A DNA stretch of 64,000 nucleotides from Saturnia japonica (taxonomy: Eukaryota; Arthropoda; Insecta; Lepidoptera; Saturniidae), in assembly GCA_033032175.1 (NCBI GenBank), contig CM065304.1, positions 11,284,001-11,348,000 on the forward strand. Reading direction: 5' to 3'. Positions 57,519 to 64,000 of the stretch are shown piece after piece. Numbering within the stretch: position 1 is the stretch's first letter; every line of letters begins with the position of its first letter. The notes below the pieces were generated by a model that made no database searches, was not told where the DNA came from, and saw nothing but the letters and a program-made list of their open reading frames with translations. Both the position numbers and the translations under genes were made by a program.

Positions 57519-57792
57519 TAAGATATCCATAGATTAATGATGGGTTTCCGCTGGCGCTTCAACTAGATACCGCGATATTTACAAACAATTGCTTCTAGAA
57601 TACGGCAACTTACTATCGTAGTGTGAAATAATTAATTGAAATGAAGCTTGTCAATGTGACAGTATTGCCAGTATAACATTGTTTAGAGTACGCCGATTCG
57701 GCGTAGTTTTGATAGTCGCATTTTTATAATTAGCCGATGGTATCTAGTTGAAGCGCCAGCGGAAGCCAATCATTAATCTATAAGGATATCCT
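57519..57792. mobile_element. MITE with about 50-bp terminal inverted repeats
   Basis: The left arm at 57519-57571 (AGATTAATGATGGGTTTCCG then CTGGCGCTTCAACTAGATAC) and the right arm at 57739-57792 (GTATCTAGTTGAAGCGCCAG then CGGAAGCCAATCATTAATCT) are inverted repeats with only a few mismatches, around a 167-bp core. There is no coding capacity. The superfamily is not assigned because the target duplication is unclear. The GATATCC words at both outer edges may belong to the arms. Confidence 0.8.
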
Positions 57793-57879
57793 TATTTTAG
57801 ATTTCCTCTGTATATCATATAGATTCGAAAATTATAAAAATTATTGATACCTTTAAATATACTATAATAACTAGGAGAC

Positions 57880-58032
57880 CGAGCAAAGCTTCCAAAAAAG
57901 CACCTATCTAGGTATACTTGGAATATAAAACATTATCTAAATTAAAAGTTTCATCCAAATCATTGGAGCCGTTTCCGAGAAACCTATTACATAAATATAC
58001 TTATACAAGAATTACTCACTTAATATAATAAG
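57880..58032 (+). repeat. interspersed repeat family C copy
   Basis: ACCGAGCAAAGCTTCC, AGTTTCATCCAAATCATTGG, AGCCGTTTCCGAGAAACC and CAAGAATTACTCACTTAATA form the best preserved copy of the family. Confidence 0.65.
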
Positions 58033-58034
58033 AT

Positions 58035-59160
58035 TTAACGTCAAAAATCATTCTTGTCATTCATGCAGATTAATTACCATTTAATTGAATGGAATACAAG
58101 TTGAAGCGACGCGACAGTTCAAGTCTGGTTTGCTAAACATGACATGAGCTTCACTATCAGCGCCGCGATCAGTGATGTATCGAGATATGTGTTTCATTAG
58201 GCGCACACTTACAGCTATATCAATTACCTAGAAGAGACCCTATAGTATATTTAAAGGGTTAAACACGTTTCTAGTGTTTCTTGTACTATACATTATTATT
58301 ATACATTTTAATACAAAGTTAAATGTAACTCGACGCACACCTGGCTCCGTACGCATTTACTAAGCAGTAATTTAAATTTTATATTTTATTTTATTTTACA
58401 AGCTTTTATTTAATTTGCTTTTTTAGTATGGGTGAAACATTGCAACTGAATTTTAAAACAGTTATCCCCTACCCATTGAGCTGACATTTTACATACACAT
58501 TTAGCTTGCATGTTTAGTTAAGTGACGCCATTGTAAATCCAATATGGCGGCCTCCCAAGGATGGCGGGCCAGTTATTTTTCGACATGGATATGAAATGAA
58601 AGGGTTCCTAAAAAAATAGGATAAACAAAAAAAAAAATTATGTGTGCAATTCACACGTGGTAGAAGTTACCTTCACCTCTAACCTTCACAACTATTTTTT
58701 TTTTAATTTAGAAAATGATCAAATACACACTAACTTAAAGTTTATGAAAATGTACATACAAGTACTTACAATCATTATTCAAAATATCATTTTCAAATGC
58801 ATATTTCAAATATCCATGGTAACTTAACACTATATCAATCAGTAACAGAATGTCATAAATTTTGTCCAATAAGTTTTTGTACCGTGCCTTTTTGGTGAGG
58901 TAATAAAATTTATTATTGCGTGGCAACAAACCTCTTTTGTACCATTTTATCATTGCCTAAAACTTTCTTATCTCATTTTCTCCCACGTTAAATCTTATGA
59001 ATCTATGTGTCTGTCTCTTTTTACTGTCGCTTTCGCTTTTTCGTTTCATCGAACATTCAAACCACAACGATGCTAAAGAAGTTTTCACATCAAAAACAAG
59101 GCTTTATTCAATATTCTAATAATGTTAAAAGCTTGTAACGCAAATGAAAAGGGAGAAAGG
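58035..59160. other. flank, no gene, possible repeat scrap
   Basis: 58510-58580 (TTGTAAATCCAATATGGCGG, CCTCCCAAGGATGGCGGG) looks like a piece of an interspersed repeat. 58085-58220 contains a small GC-richer patch (CAGCGCCGCGATCAGTG). Nothing firm. Confidence 0.3.
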
Positions 59161-59163
59161 GGA

Positions 59164-59543
59164 ATTTAAACCAGAGATTAAACGGATATCCGGCAACTAT
59201 CCAGTATCCGGCGTATCCGGCTTTGTTTTCACTATCCGACCGGATACCAGATAGTTTAGTTACCAGATTCAGTATCAGGCTGGATTCCGGATAGTAAAAT
59301 TAAAAAAAAATCTCATTATTTTACACAAGACAAATCACACCACAATAGGTTACGGACACCGTTTATTTTTATAATCGTATGTCAAAAATGTTTGTTTTGT
59401 TAATTATATTAGTTTATTTCCGATCTCGTTTAATGCGCCAATATTCAAATCAAAGGAATCGCGTCTTGTTTCGCGATAAAGGGCCGAATATCCTGTATCC
59501 GGTATCCGGCCAAACCACTATCCGTTTCATCTCTAATTTGAAC
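59164..59543. mobile_element. hAT-type MITE with 8-bp target duplications
   Basis: The left end at 59172 reads CAGAGATTAAACGGATATCC; the complement of the right end (59535) reads TAGAGATGAAACGGATA. The 8-mers ATTTAAAC (59164-59171) and ATTTGAAC (59536-59543) flank it as target duplications with one mismatch. CAGAG termini and 8-bp duplications define the hAT superfamily. ATCCGG words are repeated at both ends, as in insect hAT elements. The 364-bp element has no transposase. The 65-codon frame inside it is chance. Confidence 0.8.
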
Positions 59544-59714
59544 TACATAAATGATTTTTTTGGGTGTTACACCTGAAATATTGGAATAAAGTTTGTTTAT
59601 AAAAGATTTTTTTTAAATTAATAATTTATTTTTACAGTTTAGGTATTAATTGAAGAATGACATTTTTCTTATTCTTTATACTCTTAATGAGTTTATCATT
59701 ATACTTACAATCTC

Positions 59715-59865
59715 GTGATGATGTGGCCCAAGATGATGACACGCTAAGTCTAGTGGGGGAACTGGCTCTCCGTTGCAGTTGGCCGAACATACCTATAGGT
59801 ACTACAGATGTTCAACTTAAGGCTGGTAGCTAACCAGGCGGGGATTATAAAATAGCTTGCCACCG
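59715..59865 (-). mobile_element. second SINE family, inverted, lacking the tRNA head
   Basis: GATGATGTGGCCCAAGATGA, CACGCTAAGTCTAGTGG, CTGGCTCTCCGTTGCAGTTG and TAGCTAACCAGGCGGGGATT are the reverse of the body at 62050-62190. Confidence 0.6.
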
Positions 59866-59869
59866 TTTA

Positions 59870-60235
59870 GATACCATATACTTTCTGTGTACAAAATTTC
59901 ATTAAAATCAGTGAAGACGTTAAGGTTTTTTGTTTCAGTCAGGTTCGAGATCAGTGGCCCAAAAAATTGTAACACAAAATATCGGAGGAAAATGTAAGAC
60001 TGAATTACTTACATATTTACCTATTTATATAGATTAATCAAATTCTCCATAGTTGCTAACTAATTGAAAATAAATAAATATTTACGTCTTAATAAAATTT
60101 AACAAAAAAAAAAAAAACAAATCCACATACGTTACCAAATCGCTGAGGCCGTCTTATGTGCTCGGTTGCAGTTCCAGTTATGATGTAGAATTTACTCCTA
60201 CCTAGATATTGCTCCAAAAATTATGTAAATACTAT
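59870..60235. other. AT-rich flank, nothing recognised
   Basis: A poly(A)-rich tail near 60103-60118 may mark a retroelement end. No gene. Confidence 0.35.
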
Positions 60236-60239
60236 GTAG

Positions 60240-60790
60240 GTACTAGGTGTGCCGGCGGCTGCGCTCGCGTCAACTACAGAATGCCGTTAGTAGGGTCGGG
60301 CACACACGTTAATCGTGGTACCCCCCCGCTGCCGGTTATTTTAAAGATAAAAACGCTTATTGTGGGTGATCCTTAGAAGATACACATATGCTCTTCGTGA
60401 CTTTTTTGTCGGTCTTTTAATGTCTACAGTTATGTCATACATTAATTTGCTATATCTCTTAAGGTTTACACGGCGTAAACCATTTAAGCGCCCGATTGAT
60501 GAGCAGGTTTTTTTTATTTGCGCGGTACCCTAATTCTTTTTCTAAAATAAAGCTAGCCTAAGTTACTTCTTATAACATCAGCTATCTACTAGTGAAAATC
60601 TCTTCTAAATCGGTTTAACCGTTTCAGAGATAACCCGGAATAAACAGACAGACAGACAACAATTTGAAAAATAGATTTTTTGTTATAGATATCGTATATA
60701 CTTTCATATGCATTTAGTACCAAGCTATTATTTTGACATTACAAACAGACACTTCAATTTTATTAATTGTATAGGTTACAATATCACGTA
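60240..60790 (-). repeat. interspersed repeat family H, reverse copy
   Basis: AACGCTTATTGTGGGTGATC, GTAAACCATTTAAGCGCCCG, CAGACAGACAGACAAC and TACTTTCATATGCATTTAGT are the reverse complement of the two + strand copies at 36485-36960 and 54775-55275. Confidence 0.75.
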
Positions 60791-60794
60791 GAAC

Positions 60795-61255
60795 AGGGAT
60801 CTTTAAAAAAAAATGTTATAAGTAATATATTTGTCTCTTCCAGATTTTTTTATATCTTGAAAGGTATTCATGGGTAGGTGTCGTTGACTTCTCTGTTCAT
60901 CGATCATCACAACATTTCCTGGGCCCCACAAAAAGAAAATTTTATGTGTTTTTATTACTTATACATTGTATGAAAGTACCTACTTACTTACTGTTACAAG
61001 GCAATGATAATTAGAATGTCAATCATATCGATGTAATAATTATATAATTGCACTACCTACGTCCCTTCCAAGTTATAAAGAGATTAATTAATGTCATCTA
61101 TTGTATACCATTTATTCCAGTTGTAATAACAACACGCGGCTAGTTTTCACACACGGCCATTTAACTCTAAATATAACTTGTTGTATGAGAACTAAACAGC
61201 GGATATAAATAAAAAATATATTGACGAACCAATTGTAGATTTGGCAATCGTGTTA
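60795..61255. other. AT-rich flank, nothing recognised
   Basis: No feature seen. Confidence 0.4.
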
Positions 61256-61261
61256 AGTACA

Positions 61262-61435
61262 TGAAAATAATCTACGCCAAGGATCTCTGGAAACCCTACT
61301 CACAGCACGAACATAACACAAGTCTATTCGGCTGCGACTTTCTGTAAGGTAGAGAGAGGTATTCCGCCAGACGGACTGCCCCTAGTAGAGAGGAATCTCC
61401 AAAGATAGGTAATTTCTCTGTACCCCACCACTCTC
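61262..61435 (+). repeat. interspersed repeat family E copy
   Basis: CTACGCCAAGGATCTCTGG, TTTCTGTAAGGTAGAGAGAG, CAGACGGACTGCCCCTAGTA and GAGGAATCTCCAAAGATAGG match 19440-19695. Confidence 0.55.
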
Positions 61436-61544
61436 GAAAAGTTTTATTTTAATTTATAAAGTTCAATGTCGTATGTACTTTAAATATATATTTAATTAAA
61501 TTTTCTGTTAGATACTGTTTGTAAATTTATATATACTAGGTGTC

Positions 61545-61870
61545 GCCCAATTATCAAAATTCGACCAGCGACTTTTTCAATTTTTTTTTGACTATTTTCT
61601 GTTTAACATTTGCAGTATGAACCTAAACAATGAAAATTATATCACTGGCTGTCACTTTTCATTGAGTGACAATGTCAATATTTTGGGAGGTCTAAGTTCA
61701 ATGGACTGGTCGTTTTAGGATTCGCACTATTAATTTATTTAATTTAATATATTAGTAACAGATATTATAAATAAATTTTAGCTTTCTGCACTCCTTCTCC
61801 ATATAAACTTTAAACATGCCAAATCAGTCTTCCGTGCAAGCAATACGCTTAAAAAGGGGTAAAAGGTTAT
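61545..61870 (+). repeat. MITE-like repeat family B, uninterrupted copy
   Basis: CATTTGCAGTATGAACCTAA, TGGCTGTCACTTTTCATTGAG, AATATTTTGGGAGGTCTAAG, TATTAGTAACAGATATTATA, TTTAGCTTTCTGCACTCC and GTCTTCCGTGCAAGCAATAC make this the reference copy that shows what was interrupted at 1173-1536. Confidence 0.7.
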
Positions 61871-61929
61871 TGTTTCACGTATTAATATAATGTATATCTA
61901 TACTACGATTATATTGAGGTAAAGTTTGT

Positions 61930-62195
61930 AGGATGATGGATCAGTGGTAGCGTGTGCGGACACAGTGTCGATCGACGTGAGTTCGAATCCTTACAATGAG
62001 CCTGAACTTTCGATGAAGGAAAACATGAAACCATAGCATGGGGTAGGGTATTTTCTAACGCCCCGCCTGGTTAGTTCATACCCAAAAAAATCTACCTAGG
62101 TGTAATTCGGCAGTTGCACTTGAGAAGCCATTTCCTCACTATGCTTAGCGTGTTACCACCGTCTTGGGCCACATCGTCATCTGAAATTTTGGCCA
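61930..62195 (+). mobile_element. second tRNA-derived SINE family, headed copy
   Basis: It has an A-box-like GATCAGTGGTAGCG, then a B box GAGTTCGAATCC at about 61979-61990. The body follows: AAAACATGAAACCATAGCAT, ACGCCCCGCCTGGTTAGTTC, CGGCAGTTGCACTTGAGAAG, TGGGCCACATCGTCATCTG. It differs from the SINE at 11370. Headless inverted pieces lie at 59715-59865 and 44945-45075. Confidence 0.65.
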
Positions 62196-62199
62196 TAAC

Positions 62200-62940
62200 G
62201 CTAAACGCTAAAAAAATCGGTTACTAAAGTGAACATTCATTTTATATTACATTAGAGTCTTCTATTTTATCACCAGACTGGGCAGTACTCTAAGACAACC
62301 AAAAAGAAACTACTACTTACAATGCAGTCTGCGGAGTTCACTGACATCATAATGTAGATTATTTGCACTATTCTCAGAAACATATTTCTAGTAAAGAGTA
62401 AATGAAATAGATATAGATATTAAGAAATTTATGCAAGTAGGTATATTATAAGTATATCTACTCGTATTAACAGTCTATGTTTATTATGATGAAACAGTAA
62501 AGAGTTGAAATCTGTACATTAAACATATTTGAGAAACAATACTACAGAAGGGGTAAATAATGAAATATTCATCAATATAATTTAAAGTATTGTGTTAATC
62601 AAATATTAATAATTTGGCGTAAATATCATAAATGATAGAACAACCTTACATGAAAAGTATTATAAAATGTTTGAAATTTACCTACTATCCGACGCTTATA
62701 GTGTATATACTATAGGGAACTCATTGAAAATAAATAACATTAGAGAAGAAAGTAAAAATAATTAATAATAAAAGTGTAATATAATAATATTCAATAAAAT
62801 TAATTGTTAATAAATTACTTAAAATAAATGTTATTATGGATATTATAATAATTCTAAACAAAAGCACCCACAACGGTAAATTTAAAAATTAAAATTTATT
62901 AAGACTTTTTTTATATCAACTTTTACGATAAGATTCAAGT
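62200..62940. other. AT-rich flank, nothing recognised
   Basis: No feature seen. Confidence 0.4.
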
Positions 62941-62944
62941 TTCG

Positions 62945-63200
62945 GAGTTTTTGGCGGGATCTTTGTCTAACATGTGTAGGTGGTGGATTTTATTTTAATT
63001 CATAAACTTATATTATTTGATCTTATACCTTGTTAGAATTTTACGTGATGTAATTTGATTATTGTTCACGAGTGAAGTGGATTATAAATAATAACTATGA
63101 ACATGCATTTTAAGTTGTCAAAAAAACTCCCTGGACATCTTTTAACATAGAAACCGCCCTCGTATTAGAGTTATGTTTGAAGATTACAAAAACAAATAGG
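62945..63200 (+). repeat. interspersed repeat family I copy
   Basis: TTTTTGGCGGGATCTTTGTC, TTTTACGTGATGTAATTTG, TGAACATGCATTTTAAGTTG and AAAAAACTCCCTGGACATC match the 40235-40700 copies. Confidence 0.55.
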
Positions 63201-63204
63201 AATT

Positions 63205-64000
63205 ATTATATTCACGTGACTTTGGCAGAGTTTAAGATGAAGACAGTTGCCGTTAAATAAAAAGTAAAACATTTGTAAGCGCCTTTAGTTACACAAACTG
63301 CAAAGTTGTTGTGCAGTTCAACTTTTTGATATTTTCTAAGTAGGCGTTAGGAGTGTGCCTCTTGTTTCTAAGAGAATCAAAGACTATTTATTTATTGTAC
63401 TGTGGGTTTGGAATATTTTGTGCATTTTGTAAGATTTGTTTACAATTTTCGCTGTCCTGACGTTTCTTTTGCTGTCTTTGCAAGGGATCGCGGTATACTT
63501 ATGATCATAATGAAACAATTTATATAAACGATAAATATTGGCGCAGGTATTTTTTAACTATTTCATCGTATCGTTTTTGTAATAAAATTAAACAATAACT
63601 AAATAATAAAAATTACATAATTTATACAATAAGGAAATCATAACATACATGCGAATTACTATAGAGACTCATTTAATTAAAATGATAGGTATAGCTAGAG
63701 GTACTTGATATCACATTTAGATCTTTATTGTTATGTTAACCGTCTGTAGGTAATAATATTATATTTTATTTGTTCATAAGTTAGGTACATCAAAAATTGT
63801 GAACAAATGTTTTGGTAAAGTAACCACACGAAGTACTCTTGTTTTGCCGCACCCTTTGTCCATTCACGACCATAGACTATAATTTCATGGAATCCCACCG
63901 TATCAACAGACAGCACACGGACATGTAAGTAAACATCTTAATGTTTACTAATGAAATATTTCTAAATACATTGATTGATGACCCGTGCTTTGTGTATCCT
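63205..64000. other. AT-rich flank to window end, nothing recognised
   Basis: No gene or repeat family recognised. The 61-codon minus frame at 63731-63916 has no motif. Confidence 0.4.

Noticed and set aside
57519..57792. Hairpin that could be a microRNA precursor
   Set aside because: Arms are too long and the 167-bp loop is too large; the MITE explanation fits better.

Overview
The window is eukaryotic nuclear DNA and almost certainly comes from a moth or butterfly (Lepidoptera). It is AT-rich, its coding exons are short and far apart with GT-AG introns, and the gaps are full of repeats of lepidopteran type: tRNA-headed SINEs, RTE-like and jockey-like LINE scraps, hAT remnants and MITEs. 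There is no sign of operons, CRISPR or bacterial or phage genes. The species cannot be named from this sequence.

The only gene I can support is an Iroquois-class TALE homeobox gene on the + strand, best read as mirror (mirr). Four coding exons join in frame: 3598-3710, 21406-21722, 28253-28844 and 28960-28999 (stop TGA at 28997-28999). The splice phases 2, 1 and 2 are all compatible. Together they give a 353-residue C-terminal part of the protein: the pre-homeodomain block, the homeodomain, an acidic stretch, the Iro box, a DTPPQTPP block and the C-terminus. The first coding exon and the promoter must lie upstream of the window. A donor at 29022/29023 and an acceptor at 30769/30770 suggest that the 3' UTR may itself be spliced.

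Layout: 1-3597 is 5' intron with repeats, including a LINE nested in a MITE-like repeat with an 18-bp target duplication. 3711-21405 is a 17.7-kb intron with GC-richer islands near 4.5-5.9 kb and 20.1-20.8 kb, LINE and SINE pieces and a decayed hAT transposon (about 17.86-19.04 kb). 21723-28252 is a 6.5-kb intron with GC-richer islands just after the homeodomain exon and just before the Iro-box exon. 29.0-32.6 kb is probable 3' UTR and flank. 32.6-64 kb is downstream DNA with no recognisable gene. It contains many repeat families, among them a 162-bp tandem array with an alternating 324-bp dimer signature, an hAT MITE with 8-bp target duplications and a TIR MITE, separated by several GC-richer non-repeat islands that could be distal enhancers of mirr.

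Iroquois proteins are developmental transcription factors with large regulatory landscapes, so long introns and a gene-free flank fit the class. I found no convincing new biological system. The points most worth following are possible alternative mirr isoforms (retained introns that stay open, a spliced 3' UTR), the candidate regulatory islands, and the well-dated repeat events.
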